A stretch of 64,000 nucleotides of DNA from Cymbomonas tetramitiformis (lineage: Eukaryota > Chlorophyta > Pyramimonadophyceae > Pyramimonadales > Pyramimonadaceae), in NCBI GenBank assembly GCA_001247695.2, contig LGRX02035108.1:1-64000 (forward strand), written 5' to 3'. The translations under genes were made by a program, and so were the position numbers. The notes beneath the pieces were generated by a model. The model was given only the letters and a program-made list of their open reading frames with translations. It did no database searches and was not told the DNA's origin. Below, piece after piece: positions 31,610 to 43,899 of the stretch; position 1 is the stretch's first letter; every line of letters begins with the position of its first letter.

Positions 31610-32129
31610 CTGGTCCCCCTTAGTGGTCCAAAGCGGGAGCTCATCCTCCTTGGGGGTGTTTGGTCTCTTGCTCCCCCGGTTGCCAGCCAGTGCTGCGTCA
31701 CTCTTTGTGCTTTCAGCATTCTGGCATTTGCACAGGTCGCCGGTTCTCAGGGGGGTGCCTTTTGCGGCGGTTGGACCGCATACCCGTCATGGGAGCTAAC
31801 TCTCCTGCCGGCGCTGACAGCTGCCCCGTTCGCCTCGCTTATCAAGTTTGCGTAGGAGGGGCATATGTATTTATTACTGCGGCGAAGGCCCCTTTCTCTT
31901 TGGTGGGCATTGTGGGCATGATTTATAATGCAGTCTTACCCCCCGAGGGGAGGGAAACCATTGCAATTAGTGACATTGGGGTCGACGGCTGTCCCTCGTC
32001 ACCCGGGGGAGTTAAGTCCGCCCCTGACCCCTCTTGCCCTCTTAGGGGTTCTGCTGTTGGGAACAGCGATTTTAGAAGGTTTCCGTTCGTCAACGGCAGG
32101 TGCCCGAGGCTTAGTGTTGACAGCCCATG

Positions 32130-32905
32130 CCCCTATCTGCAACCTGGGTTCTTCGCCGTTTCTCCGCAGGGGTCTGGCAACCGCTCCCCGTGACCTGGGG
32201 ACGCCCGTGCCAGTCCCCCTTCCGCGGGCCCTCTGTGGGGTCGGTCTTACTCCCAGCGTGCAGTCCCTCCTAAGAGGGGTTGTGTGGTCAATGTTGTCAG
32301 CCGGAGCAGTCGGTGGGCCCCTTGCCCCTGAAATGTCGGCACCGCCGATGTTTTCATTTGCCCACAGTAGGCCCCTTTCATATATGTGCAGGAGTGTCGG
32401 GCCGGTGGTGGGCAGACAAGGTGTGGTGATGGCTGCTTCCACTTGCAGACTGGTTCCTTTGCCGTTTCTCCACAGGGAGCTGGCAACTGCTCTCCGCGGT
32501 TCGGAGATGCACGCCCCAGCCCCCCTTTCGCGGGCCCTCTTAGGGGTCGGTCTTACTCCCAGTCTGCAAGCGAGCCTGGGGAGGTGCGATGCAGAGCGGT
32601 TATCTCCGCAAACGGGCTTCCTAGCAGTGTCCCGCACTCTCGAAGGGTCGGCTTTGTTCCCCTTGGCTTTCCCTCTCGATGGGAAGCTTCCGTCGGGCGA
32701 AGCGATGTAGCCGCGTGTCAGGTACACGGCAGGAAGTGAGCGGCACGTAACGGCGATGACAGTTGGCACCGCTTGTGGACTGGTTCCTTCGCCGTTTCTC
32801 CGCAGGGAGCTGGCAACTCCTCCCCGTGACCCGGGGATGCACGTTCCAGCCCCCCTTTCGCGGGACCTCTGTGGGGTCGGTCTTACTCCCAGTCCGCAAG
32901 CGTGC
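32130..32905. repeat. Three degenerate copies of a ~320-bp repeat
   Basis: The copies begin near 32140, 32450 and 32775 with CTGGTTCCTTCGCCGTTTCTC-like sequence and share TTTCGCGGGCCCTCT and GGTCGGTCTTACTCCCAG. They lie within the second retroelement. Confidence 0.75.
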
Positions 32906-33062
32906 TCTGTCCTACCCGCGGATAGAAGTTCACGGTACAAAATGCAGAAGTGCGATTGATAAATGTTACCACGGAGGGTCCACTCCTGCGAGTCAACAAA
33001 AGGTGAAAGGTTATTCAGAGAGACAACCAGGTTCAAGACCCAGAGTGGATGAGTCAGCCCGC

Positions 33063-33515
33063 CTACACAATACAGGATGATATCAGCCAGTCCCTCAGGG
33101 ACGCCGGAAGTTCCGGATCCATGACCACGTCCCCGATGTCCGGGGGCGGAGGGCTGTGTACTTTGGCGGACTCCTTCGCTCTGATTTGCAGGAATACGCG
33201 GCGGACGTCCTCCCTGAAAGGGCAGGTGAGCTGTCGTTGAAAGTCCACCTCCTCCTCCGACGGCCTGCCGAGCGTACAGGGGCGCTCCACCTGCTGCCCC
33301 CCCCCGGTGTACCACCTGCGTAGGGCCACCTGTTTCCGGAGGATGTGCCCCCGCGGAAGGGACCTCCCCAGGCGCACAAGGTGGTACTCCGGGGGGAGGA
33401 GCAACGCCCAGTCCTGCGACAGGATGCTTTTGAGCTGCGGTGAGGACCGGATAGCCCGCCCCCACGGGGTGTTCGCCGACCCTGCCAGTCCAACCAGCCG
33501 CTTCTGAAAAGACCC
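33063..33515 (-). pseudogene. Retroelement ORF piece between the two insertions
   Basis: From the fold-back border at 33515 the frame reads FQKRLVGLAGS-like sequence, then LLPPEYHLVRLGRSLP, EEEVDFQRQLTCPFRED and DVVMDPELPASLRDWL. It is coding-like with no recognised domain, and it connects across the fold-back with the piece at 34584-35240. Confidence 0.45.
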
Positions 33516-34583
33516 CAGTGGCTAGTACCCGACGGTCCTTCCTGAAGGACTAAACTGAAATCTAGTCCTTGGTGAAGGACTAGCGCGGCGGAAATTTTTA
33601 GACGCTCTAGCCGATGGTGGTGACCCTGGTACCGTTCAGGTATCATCTATATGACCCAAATCAAGTCCCTTTGCCCGCCATTGATTAGGGGACCACGTAT
33701 ATTGATGTCGTTGGATGCACAAGTGGCATGTACCCCACATATTTCTAGTCAATCCAAGAAAACTGGTGAGCTGATTTCAGTAACTGATTTTCATGATTTT
33801 TTTGGGAGATCTCTACGTGCCAGATAGGTGCCGCAAGTGGTAATATTGCACAAGTATAGCCTACCCAATGATAGGTTGGCGTGGCGGCGAGTTGGGATTA
33901 TGTCATTGGTCGCTATATGGCTACTGCTCGGTGGTACTTGTCATATTTATATCAGCAGGAACTGCTTAAGTATGGGGCCACATTGCCCAAATTACAGCTT
34001 TGCATGACCCATATCATGTGGTCTATGAGACATATTACCAAAAGTGAGCATAGTGATGCATAGATATGACTTCAAACTATACCTCGGTAATTTCTAGGGA
34101 TTTCCCCAACCATTAGGGTGCGTGTTATTGAATATTTTGCTCGAATTTTGGGTCGAAAAATGTCACAATTCAGCATTTTCGTCTTAGTGGTGTTGTTTAC
34201 CATGCGCCGAGAGCATAATATATCGTCATTATAAGCCATTTACGGTTATGAACCTTTACATTGGGTCATAAACTTGATGTGTGGGTGGTGGTACACCACC
34301 CCCTATCCATCTAATGGGCCATTATTGACGATACCGCGGCTAGTTCTTCCTGAAGGACTAGTGAAATTAATTAAATTTACAACAAAATATACCCTAAAAC
34401 TGCGGCTCGATTAGGCGTACCAAATCATGGAAATACGTGTTCCTATTATGATAGGCACCTTGCCCGGGTCCCAAATGATTTTTCCAAGCACAGGGTTGAG
34501 GTCTAGGGCCCAATATTCAAGGAGTTTTGTGCATTTCCGCCTAGTCCTTTGGAAAGGACTAAAATGTCGGGTACTAGCCACCG
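33516..34583. mobile_element. Fold-back element with AGTCCTT motifs, ~1.07 kb
   Basis: The ends are inverted repeats sharing GTGGCTAGTACCCGAC, each followed by a small hairpin of the type AGTCCTTCCTGAAGGACT. Two further such hairpins lie near 33575 and 34350. The interior is AT-rich and non-coding, unlike the GC-rich host element. I could not resolve a target duplication, so the superfamily is open; the CAGTGG start resembles hAT ends. Confidence 0.7.
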
Positions 34584-35470
34584 GGAGGCCCCTCCGAAGG
34601 TCTACGTCGAGATGCCTGGCCATGACCCCCCTTAGGGCTCGGACCCGGACCTTGTGGCCGTCCAGGTCCCTTTCCCTGCAGAAGTATTGTAGCCCCAACC
34701 CCTGCACGATATCGGCCAGGGTGGCTGCAGCCTCCAGTTCCTGCATGTTTGAGGGCAGCGTCGAAATGGCCTCCTTCCTGCGGATATGACCCCTCCAGCG
34801 GGTCACCGCCACAAGGGTGGCCGCCGGCCACCTTGCTGCTTTCCTGTGGAGGGCACCGCGCTTCCTCAGGATAGCGAGGAAGGAAACGACTGTGGTGGTC
34901 ACGGTCCACGACGTCCAAGATGTCCCTGTCGGCCGCGTCACCCGCGCCGCCGTCCGCTCCACCGTGAACCTGCGCCTTTGGCTCCGATGCCTCCTGTGCA
35001 GCGGGAGGGTGCTGGACTCTATGGTCCTGCTTAGGTGTCGCGTGTACGACCCTTGCTGTGTCCCCCAAAATGTCGCCGCGAGCCTCATACGGCAGGCCCA
35101 TATTTGGGACCCCACCGCCGTCCGGATGGAGCCTGCGTGGACATACAATGTTCTCCAGTCGTCTGGGCCCCTTCGCTCTCCCCAGCTCGGACCCGTGAAC
35201 GGGGATGCCGAACCCCCAAATGGGGGACTGTGGCAGCAACGGCAGAATACTGCCTGGTCGGGCGTTGTGCCCAGTGTAGCGGTCTTCCCTAGCTGATGGC
35301 CACGACCTGCCTGAGTTCGCTGCCCGGGGCCGCTTCCTGCTCCCGGAGCAAGTTCTCGCAGATGCCTGGGCTCTCGTCCCATACCTTCCCCGGATGCAGC
35401 TGCCTTCCTGGGATGGTTCCCTTGAGCGCTTTCCTGTCGTTCGCGTTTTCGAAGGCGGCCATCTTTACCT
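34584..35470 (-). pseudogene. Retroelement ORF piece, N-terminal side
   Basis: An ATG near 35465 starts MAAFENANDRKALKGTIPG, after a possible acceptor (CCAACGCAG). After a frame change near 35290 the reading continues as WRTLYVHAGSIRTAVG, FTVERTAARVTRPTG, TLADIVQGLGLQYFCRER and VRVRALRGVMARHLDVD up to the fold-back border. It is arginine-rich and coding-like, with no family recognised. Confidence 0.45.
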
Positions 35471-35689
35471 GCGTTGGAAACGGGAAAGGGAGTGTACGGG
35501 CGGAGAGAGAGCTGTCCTGCGGAAGGGGAAGAGGGTTTGTAGTTAGTGTCCCGTCTGATAGAACTAAGACAGGAAGGTGTCGGGTGAGTGGGTCGGGTCG
35601 CGCGCTGTGTCGGCCCTCGCTGGGCTCTTTCGGCTCCTCCGGTACTTCCCCTGCATGATTTTTCAAAAAGAAATGTCCACCCTCGCACA

Positions 35690-36790
35690 CAATACTACGT
35701 AATTTACAAATAAAATTATTATTGTCAGGAAAAAACGATTTTTTGTCCGTTGGGGTGCATCGCTCGTCCTCGATCTTTAGCGGCTTCCCGTGAGTTCCAG
35801 CGCACGTAACTTTGCAAAAAATATTGCTAAGATGTATATATTTCATATTTCTGAAGTGCAAGGTTTGCGATAGTTTGTGCGCGAAGTTAACATATTATTT
35901 CTTTGACCCAGATTTATGAGTTTGAATGTCACGCTAAATTCTATGCCAAAGAAATAGTTATACCATTTTGCGCACAGACTTTCTTAGACCATACCAAAGA
36001 TAAATATCTTGGCAATATTCTACGCAGTTACGTGTGCTAGAACGCACAGGAAGCCGTTTGCTGTTTAGCATGTATTGGGTTTGGAAACATTCGAACCCAA
36101 GCCCAATAGATCTGTCAAAGAAATGAATTGATGGTTTTGCCAACAAGTTATCTCAGGCCTTGAGCTTCTGAAAACTACAAGATATATATCTTGTAAATAT
36201 GTGTGCATAGTTTCGCGCGCTATAACGCACGTGAAGTATTTTTTAGTTTGGCATTGGCATTGGCAAACCCTTGGAAACCCAAACCTGCCTCATGATGTGC
36301 AGCACGCGTTTTGCGCATAGCTCACATCAGAGGTTGTGCGTTTGAGGGTGCACCAATATTGCTGTTCGCAATACTTTTGCCAAGCATCGTGCGCTAGAAC
36401 GCACGAGAACCCCTCCGCTGTTTGAATTTTTATGCGATGTGCATGAAAGTTATAAGGGCCTATCAGCTTAGCTCGCAGTCGCGACTGCAAACTGAGCTGA
36501 TGCGGCCACGCATCGGCTCAATCAAGAGCTCCAAAAATTCCTAGGAGTCTGAATGATATATCTATGTGCGTTACGAACGTCGGGAAAATGTTTTCCTAAT
36601 CTAATTTACTCGCAAACAGTGTGGGATATACGTGCAGCGAAGCCTTAATTTAATATTCGCGGCCGTGAATTTAATATTCACGGCCGTGTGTTAAAAATGA
36701 CTAGAGCTCTAAGGGGGCTCGCATGCATGGTGACATGTGACATTTAATATATTCCCGAATTACATCATTTTTTTTCTATTCCCCATTTTG
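35690..36790. repeat. Degenerate relatives of the 182-bp repeat, both orientations
   Basis: Segments at about 35785-35930 (plus), 35960-36110 (inverted) and 36180-36430 carry decayed forms of CGGCTTCCCGTG, TTGCTAAGATGTATAT, TTGTGCGCGAAG and GGGTTTGG, matching the tandem repeat at 8.8-9.3 kb. No gene was seen. Confidence 0.6.
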
Positions 36791-36792
36791 GG

Positions 36793-39700
36793 TTAATCTA
36801 TTCCCGCATAAGTACCCTTCCCCCTGCATTCCTTCCCAGGAGCTTGCCGTGATCGCGATAACATACTAGGCAGGATGCTAAGGTGAGCATCACTGATGCA
36901 GGATCGGGCCAGAGTGCCAATCAGGTCGTCCAACGTGTTCATCTGGCCTGTCAGCACCTTCTGGTTCAATAGACCTTGGGCTGATCCCTCCACTCTATCG
37001 ATGATGATCAGGCGCATCTCTTCAGGAGCGGTGGTGACAGTGGCCTTGCTTCCCTCGTCGTTCTCACTCATCTTCTTCGTGGCCAGCGCCCTTCTCATCA
37101 CCTGCGGCTCCTTAAAGTAATCCTGCAGCTCCCTCATCAAACGCTTCAGAGGTTGCAGCAAATAACTTGATTATTGCTCACCAGTCGTCTGGTCCAAGGG
37201 GCACGTGTACGTGGCGATGCGCTCTCTTAGCTTCCGCAGTGTGTTCAGGAGTCTGTCTTCTGCCTCTAATCCCTTCAACCTCACTTGCTCCATCCGTGCT
37301 GGATCAGGTTCTGACCGAGATGGATGTCCACGTCCCTGCTCTGGCGCATCTCTGTAAGGAAACGGGTCTGGGTCTGGAGAGGGCTGCGGTTGCGGTTGCG
37401 GCTGCGGCTGTGGCTGCGGTGTCGTCACCTCGGGAATAGGGATGAGTGGCAGCTGAGCTAAAGCGCCTATCCAGGGGGGCTTAGTACACTCCTGACATAG
37501 AGGTACTTGCACGCAGGTCCTGCTGGATCCTAACATGACGTCCCAGATCAATCCAGAAGTACGGTAACTTGGACCTGTCCCGAGACTGGAGATTGCAGTA
37601 GACGACCGCATCGGCTGCACCATGCACCTTCGGGTACCGCATGGCCTGTGTTGCCTATGAGCTGCATCACTGGACTGGGCAGGGTCTCGCGAACTCTATT
37701 ACTCTTCGCGTGCCCGTAACTCACAGCTAAGTTGGAGTACCTCGCTGCAATAGTGGTAGCTTCCTCCACTCCAGAGTTGTGCACCCACACGTGATCCCTG
37801 ATGCTCTGCTCCACAGTGATAGGGACTGGGGGGTATCTCCACTCCTCCAAAGCTACCGCCTGGTTCACAGCTGCTTCCAAACTGAAAGGTTGCACTGAGG
37901 ACATCGAACCCGACGCTTCTCCTCCTGCCCCTGAGGTTTGCGCTGTGCTGGTACCCCTGGCCCCTGAGCGGTTGAGTACCGCCAACTGCCACGCGTCCTC
38001 TGAGCTCAGAGTCGGGTGCAAGACTTTCGTATGTTCGTACCATACTAAGTCTGAATCATCTGGTGAGGGAGGGTATCTTAGCAGAAGGTGTGGGTCATCC
38101 TTCTCATGTAACACTGACCTCTGTGTTGTCATCGACCATAGCTTCCCATCCCTCCTATTCCCAGCACATTTCCTCCCCTGCAGCCACCGCCTTCGCTATA
38201 GCCATCTGTCTCTCCTCAGGCAAGCACTCAAACGCCTGATATCTCAAGGCCTTATCCTTAAACAGGGTCTTCACTGCCATCTCTGGTGTCAGAGGGTGGC
38301 TCTTCTTTGTCGCTACAGCCTTCCCCTGCTCTTCAGCTGTGGCCTTACGTTGCTTCTTGGACTTCTTGGACTTCTTCTTTTTCTTCTTGAGTCTTCGTCG
38401 CCCTCTGCTCCGCTCTTCGCTGCCATCGCTGCTGCTGCGGTATCTGCGCTCTCGCTCTGGTGATACTGATTTCTCACTGAGCGAAGATTCGCTACTGCTG
38501 CTGCTGGGGTCGTCCTCCGAGAATCCTGGCTGAGCTGTCAGACTGTTACTGGGTGCTTTCGCCAGTGGTAGTGGCTGGTCTGACGAGGCTGAGGGAAGCA
38601 CAGCAAACCTGTTGCTCTGAGCAAGGTACTCATCTGACTCTCTCCAGGGCTCGTGCTCGTCCGAAGTTTATTCCCGCAAAGTATTTTACGGGTATTCCTC
38701 TCTCGTGCTTGAGCACCCCATGCCTCAACATACGTGCATACTCCTTCAAGCTCACCTGCCCCTCATATTCTGTAGGTTCTCCCCCGTAGCTGAATACAGC
38801 TTGACCTGGCCATGGCGGGTACGAGGTCCCTTCGTGAACCATCGTAAGAGGTTATCCCTCTCCTTCCCCGAAGCTATCACCAGCTGCAGTAGCCTGACTG
38901 AAGTACTCAGGGACTCAGCACTCTCTCCGCCGTGGTCACTCCATAAGGAGTTGGCATCCTCTGTCCACCGAAGCACCCTCACTTTCTGGTGTTTCCCCTT
39001 CATGCTGTAGATTCTACCAAGAACAGCCTGCTCGCTAAGCCACCCTGCGCCCTTCTGCTGCTGTCTGGATGGGGATCGAGACGGTGCTGGTGTCGGTGAT
39101 TCAGCTGCTGGTACTGAAGCTGGGTCACTGGTGGGTGCAACTAGTTCTGGTCCGTGAGCAGGCAAGTCCTCTGGCTGCAGCCCATGTTTCTCCCTCAGTT
39201 TCCTAACTGACAGTGCTCCTGCGCGCAGCTGTGAACCATGTGCATCTAGCGCAGATACGTACTAATCCAGGGCTAGCCAGGTCGCCTGACGACAACATTA
39301 TTGGCGCAGGGGGCTCACCGGGTTTCGGCAACTGGGGAAACACGTCAGAGTAAGCTAGTTGTTCCGGGGACGCACTAGCTGGCTGCATTATTGGGGACAC
39401 ATCTACTGGCTGCTCTGGAGAGGCGCTCACTGAAGAACTACTACTGGCTGCGGCTGCTGCCAGTCTGGCTTCTGTTCTTCGGTTCATCTTGGCCCTGAGC
39501 TCGTCCAGCCTCTTCCTCGTTGAGCTCGCTGTTGGTGATCTGATCGCTGGTGACCCAACTGCGCCTGGCGCTGTATCCACCAAAAATTGGCCAGGGCCTC
39601 CGGCGGCCCCTGTCGGTGTGGGGACTCGATCCCCCACATTTGGGCAAGATACTGCTGAACTGGCTTCCTCTGCTGCTGCTGCAGAAATTTGGCCAGGACC

Positions 39701-40135
39701 TCCGGCGGCTCCTGTCGGTGTGGGGAACCGATCCCCCACCTTTGGGCAAGACACCGCTGTGCTGCCCGCTCCCGCTGTCACCGCAGAAAATTGGCCAGGG
39801 CTCCGGCGGCCCCCCTCGTCGGGGTGGGGACCCGATCCCCCACATTTGGGCAAGCCGCTGCGCTGCCCCCTCCCGCTGTCACCGCAGAAAATTGGCCAGG
39901 ACCTCCGGCGGCCCCTGTCGGGATGGGGACCCGATCCCCCACATTTGGGCAAGACACCGCTGCGCTGCCCCCTCCCGCTGTCACCGCAGAAAATTGGCCA
40001 GGGCCTCCGGCGGCCCCTGTCGGGATGGGGACCCAATCCCCCACATTTGGGCAAGACGCCGCTGCGCTGCCCCCTCCCGCTGTCACCAAACGGAAGTAAC
40101 GAGGTTACGAGGGTACGAGGACCCGAGTTTGCCAT
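36793..40135 (-). pseudogene. Decayed gag-like coding region, multiple frames
   Basis: Successive minus-strand frames look coding but are offset: the repeat-bearing N-terminal part with KRLDELRAKMNRRTEARL (40135-39230), VRVLRWTEDANSLW and LLQLVIASGKERDNLLRWF (39165-38800), a Lys/Ser-rich part with RRRLKKKKKKSKKSKK (38601-38155), SLEAAVNQAVALEEWRYPP (38132-37550), a PQPQPQ repeat (about 37400) and LKRLMRELQDYFKEPQ (37161-36793). A few joints fit introns (for example GTGAGC after 38770); others need frameshifts. The order of a structured segment, a basic tract and a Pro-rich tail suggests a retroelement gag, but no protease, reverse transcriptase or zinc knuckle is present. Confidence 0.4.
39590..40090. 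repeat. 108-bp minisatellite, five copies, in frame
   Basis: Each unit encodes about 36 residues of the form CPNVGDRVPIPTGAAGGPGQ followed by FSAVTAGGGSAAVS on the minus strand. One copy lost bases and changes the frame. The outer copies are more diverged than the inner ones. Confidence 0.9.
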
Positions 40136-41194
40136 TTTTGGACATGCTTTTAAAGAGAGTAATTTTATGGCCCCACTGTGAAGTTTGCGTCATTACGATT
40201 GTCCTTTTGGGATGCACACTTGCCTCAATTCCAATGGTGGCTTTCATGAGTTTCTGAATGACACGTGAAACCAAAAAAAAACACAGTTTTTTTATCGTCT
40301 TTATTGATTCTTCCCGAGGCCTGCAGCAAGACACTTCGGATGCAGGGCGGTCGGTGGCTAGTACAATTACAGATTACATCATGTTCGTTGTTCCAACACA
40401 CTATGCTGGCCCATTCCATGGAAGAGTGATTTTCTAGCACCTTTGAAATATGGTGACTTACGTGCCCATTTTTTGGTTCCTGTGAAATATGATGTTTTAA
40501 GTTAACTTTTGTAGCACGTGTGAAGTCTGGTGGCTGTGTGGGTTTTTTTCATGTGTGAAATATGATGTTTCATGTGATTTTCTTGCGTGTGAAATAGGGC
40601 GGTTTACGTGCAGATTTTTGGGCACGTGTGAAATATTGTGTTTTGTGTGTACGTATGGTGGCTGAAGTGTTTTGTGTCGATTTTTTAATGTGGTTTTTTT
40701 GTTTCGATTTTTTGTAGGTGTGGAGAATGGTGTTTTGTGCAACCGTTCTCGGACCCGAAGACGCCCGCTGCTCGCTCCAGGAATCTCTTATGTTGGTCCT
40801 GGAGGGTGTGCTCCTTGAAGCTCCACAACAGACTGGACACGCTCGCCTGGTAATCGGAGACTGAGGGCGTACAGCTAGGAGTAATCATCGCCTCGACCAC
40901 AATGGCTTCCTGAAAGAGTTTCCGTACCAGGTTCGAGTAGTTTTCCAGCTGTGCAAGTAGGCCATCTTTATCAGTCGATTTAGTGTCGGTTGCAGATCGG
41001 GGGAATTTGCTCACGCTCTTGACCAGCTTCGACACCATTTCTTTGACCTTGTGCTCCTGGCGGACCTCGTCTGATGAGGCTCTCAAGTAGGTACCCTGGG
41101 GCACCGGGATGATCCCCGGTACAAACGGGGACGCTCCGGGAGAAAGGGTGAGATTTTATCTCCTATGGTGAGGGAATCGACCCAGTGGTGCTAA

Positions 41195-42608
41195 GGGCTG
41201 TTCCATTTATTGTCGCAAGGGGGGTTAGGACATGCCCCTTGACCCCCTCCCCCAGCGGACATCATCTTTGTTGACCCCACCCCCTCCGGACAAACTCGAC
41301 GGAGCACCCCACCCTCCCTCCGGACACATAAGTGGACCCTCCGGACACATCGGTTGGAAGCCCCTAGAGACATCGCGAGGAAGGGTTCATCCGGCGACTC
41401 CGTTCGATATCTTTTTTGTGGATCGACTTCCCCACCTTCTTGTAATAAGTCATAATATAACACAACACAACACATCGAATTAGAGCACACGTGCATGGCG
41501 AGACAGAGTTGAGCGACATGTTTACCATACCTCATATTTACTATCCATGTGTTTATATCATACCCCCCCCCCGCCCGCACACACACACACACGATTGGGA
41601 ATGATAACGATAGTCGATATTTGTTTCCAAATTGGAATCCGCATGCTTTAGTGCAAGTTGACTGAAATGGCGTGGTAAACCATAGTAATAAATGTAATGA
41701 TGGGACAAGCGATTTTATGCCACCTAGATCTATTGTCGTCGTCATGAACGTTTAGTACCCAATGTTTAATAATCAATTCAATACATTCTATGTCACCCTT
41801 CTCTTTTCCACAACAATTTGTGATACACGTTACCCGCGTTGTATCACAAGCCATTACTTCATATATTTAAAGATGACCACAAGTTCAGTTGACGACTTGC
41901 TATTGCTACGAGGGTCGCGATGCTACGAGGGTCGTGGTTGCGCTTAAATATTTTCTTTAACGAATCGTTCGTCAGGTTCATGAGCATATTTTTGTTGGGT
42001 GCGCGCTGCTCTAATAGATCTATTGAACTAGCGCCATCAATCTTCTCTTGAAACAAGTCGTCGCCAAGCGCGGCTAAAGTCCAGATACGCATGCGGAAAA
42101 CGCTAATGCCCACTTGTGACAGACCGAGCTCTTCCAGGTCCTCATCAGGGATGTGGCCTTTTAAAATGTCTGCTGTGAAGCCTTCTTCCGTGAAGGCAAC
42201 GACATGCCGGTGTAAAAGCCCACCGCCAAGCACGCTCTCGACTGTCAAGGGGAGCGACATTGTGTGGGATGAGCAAGAGATATTGAAAGAGATGAAAGAA
42301 TATCCCACAGCTAGTGGGAATAACACTCTATAGAAACACTCTGGAATATGGTCAAGTACACTCCCGCGTGCCATCCCATGTGCCAATTGTGAACGAGAAC
42401 CGATGTGTCGACATGACATGGCATGCACCCTCCGGACATCTTGGCGTGTCACCCTCCGGACACGCTGGATTCGCAGACCCCCCCCCAGCGGACAGCAGCA
42501 TCTCTTGCCCCCACCCACCCAGCGGACAGAAGCATCTCTCGACCCCACCCCCCAGCGGACAAAAAACGAAAATCCTAACCCCCCTTGCGACAATTAATGG
42601 AACAGCCC
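41195..42608. mobile_element. PIF/Harbinger-type element, 1414 bp, with cargo ORF
   Basis: The terminal inverted repeats begin GGGCTGTTCCATTTATTGTC (left) and match the complement at the right end, flanked by the 3-bp duplication TAA (41192-41194 and 42609-42611). A GGGCTGTT start and a TWA duplication are typical of Harbinger and Tourist-type elements. Subterminal regions repeat CCCCCAGCGGACA and CCCTCCGGACAC. No transposase is present. Confidence 0.85.
41859..42260 (-). CDS. SAM-like domain protein carried by the Harbinger-type element
   Basis: An ATG at 42260 opens 133 codons. Residues 25-60 read FTADILKGHIPDEDLEELGL followed by GISVFRMRIWTLA, the pattern of a SAM (sterile alpha motif) domain: two helices, a Leu-Gly turn, and a long last helix. 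SAM domains mediate protein or RNA binding. The C-terminal part has Asp/Asn-rich and basic segments. There is no transposase feature, so this looks like a captured host gene fragment or a second small ORF of the element. The frame is intact. Confidence 0.5.
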   Translation of the reverse strand: MSLPLTVESVLGGGLLHRHVVAFTEEGFTADILKGHIPDEDLEELGLSQVGISVFRMRIWTLAALGDDLFQEKIDGASSIDLLEQRAPNKNMLMNLTNDSLKKIFKRNHDPRSIATLVAIASRQLNLWSSLNI

Positions 42609-43899
42609 TAAGGATGGTTGTCTTGAGATTGGAGCGGGAGTGTGGTTTGGCGCTGGAGCGGGCTGTGTCGAGGAGGGGAGCGGTGCAGGAAGCGGTAGAG
42701 GTGTTGGGAAGGGCATGGGGGTAGGTGGTTGTGCGGCTGCCGCGCTCACACTTCTGTACCAGTCGGAGTTGCATATTTCAGACCAAGCTGCGAGGCCATC
42801 TTGGTCGAAATGCTGCGTATCCGATTCCCGGGCAGTAGGTGGTATCCACTCCCAGATCGGCTGTCCCATGCTCGATGACCGCACGTTCGTCGCAGAGGGG
42901 TCCCCCATTGCTAGGTCCATGGCAGCACTGTCCTTCATGAGGATCCATGTCTCCACACGAGGGTTGGTGAGTGGCAGGGGTGGATGATGCAGACGTCCTC
43001 CCATGCGAGCGTATGCCGTGAGAGGTGCCCCGAGCAAGTGCATGATTCGATTTGTACCCCAGCTCGACGACGTGCATCGTTTCCCATGGTAAGGTGACCC
43101 TCGCAGGGCCTCGTTCCTCCGACGGCTGGTGAACCCATAACGAGCCACCGTCGTGCGTCACCAACAGGGCTCGGACTTCAGGGTAATGAGGGTACGAGGG
43201 TTCCGGTTCTGGCTCCGGGGCGGGATCGCCAGGTGGATTTGAGGCCGAGTCACTGGGTGGATCAGGGGTCGGGTCACCGGGTGGATCCGGGGATGGATCT
43301 TCCGGATTGGGGTCCCTGGCTCCCGAGTCGGCCGATGGATGAGTTGATTCCAGATTAGCGGGGGTATCGCCGCTACCGTCCACCATGACTGTTTCCACTG
43401 ACTTTCGCCGACGCGTCACCATCATATTAGTAAGGTTTCCCGCAATGGTCCGGTCAGGGTCACCGTGGCTGGCTGACGAATCAGGCAAGATGGCTTCAGT
43501 GACGGTCGTGAGGGAAGTTGAAGTTGCGTCCACGTTCCGAGCTGTCCCGTGGTTCCTCACTAGAGCTCCTTGTGCACTGCTCTGGGGATCGCATGTGGTC
43601 GCCTGCTGTGCTGGTGCAGCCAGGGCGAGGGTGTCGCGATCAGGGGTCATTCCTCTGGCAACCATCGCCGGGATGTCGAGGGCCTGAACTGCCGCATTAA
43701 CTTCTCGTCGGATTTAGTCACTTCTGATACTTGAGTCGGAATCCGAGCCAGATCTGTGAGTAGCTCTTCGTCTGCGCTCTGCCCGTGCGCGCGTGCCGCG
43801 GCTGCCCCCAGATCCTGTGCTGGCATAGGCATCGGTGGAGCATTCATAGATTGTGGGATTGGGGGATTGGGGAATTGGGGGATTGAAAAAATCACAGGG

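Larger units (their letters stand above)
25070..35500 (-). mobile_element. Second GC-rich retroelement, split by two insertions
   Basis: GC-rich minus-strand coding DNA occurs in three blocks: 35500-34584, 33515-29764 and 26327-25070. They are separated by elements with their own inverted repeats. Reading continues across each insertion, so the blocks were once contiguous. No reverse transcriptase motif is visible, and the protein pieces look like ORF1/gag-type and accessory regions. I infer a non-LTR element related in style to the one at 15-21 kb. Confidence 0.5.
40735..43847 (-). pseudogene. Decayed ORF1/gag-like gene, interrupted by a Harbinger element
   Basis: It starts at an ATG (43847) with MNAPPMPMPAQDLG and a helical segment. 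It shifts frame near 43690 into MVARGMTPDRDTLALAAPAQ, a Pro-rich tract of PDPPGDP/PEPEPEP repeats, then LPWETMHVVELGYKSNHALA. It shifts again near 43080 into VETWILMKDSAAMDLAMGDP and a Pro-rich end. The Harbinger-type insertion follows, and after it KVKEMVSKLVKSVSKF and VRKLFQEAIVVEAMITP continue to about 40740. It resembles retroelement gag in layout only. Confidence 0.4.

Noticed and set aside
31999..33465. 488-codon minus-strand ORF
   Set aside because: It runs through the three-copy DNA repeat and has repetitive, non-globular composition. Another frame at 33063-33515 looks more like protein.
33510..34590. 8-bp target duplication for the fold-back at 33.5-34.6 kb
   Set aside because: The flanks AAAGACCC and GGAGGCCC do not match, so hAT membership was not claimed.
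41060..41090. CTGATGAG motif as a possible hammerhead core
   Set aside because: Within gag-like coding sequence; no GAAA and no flanking stems.
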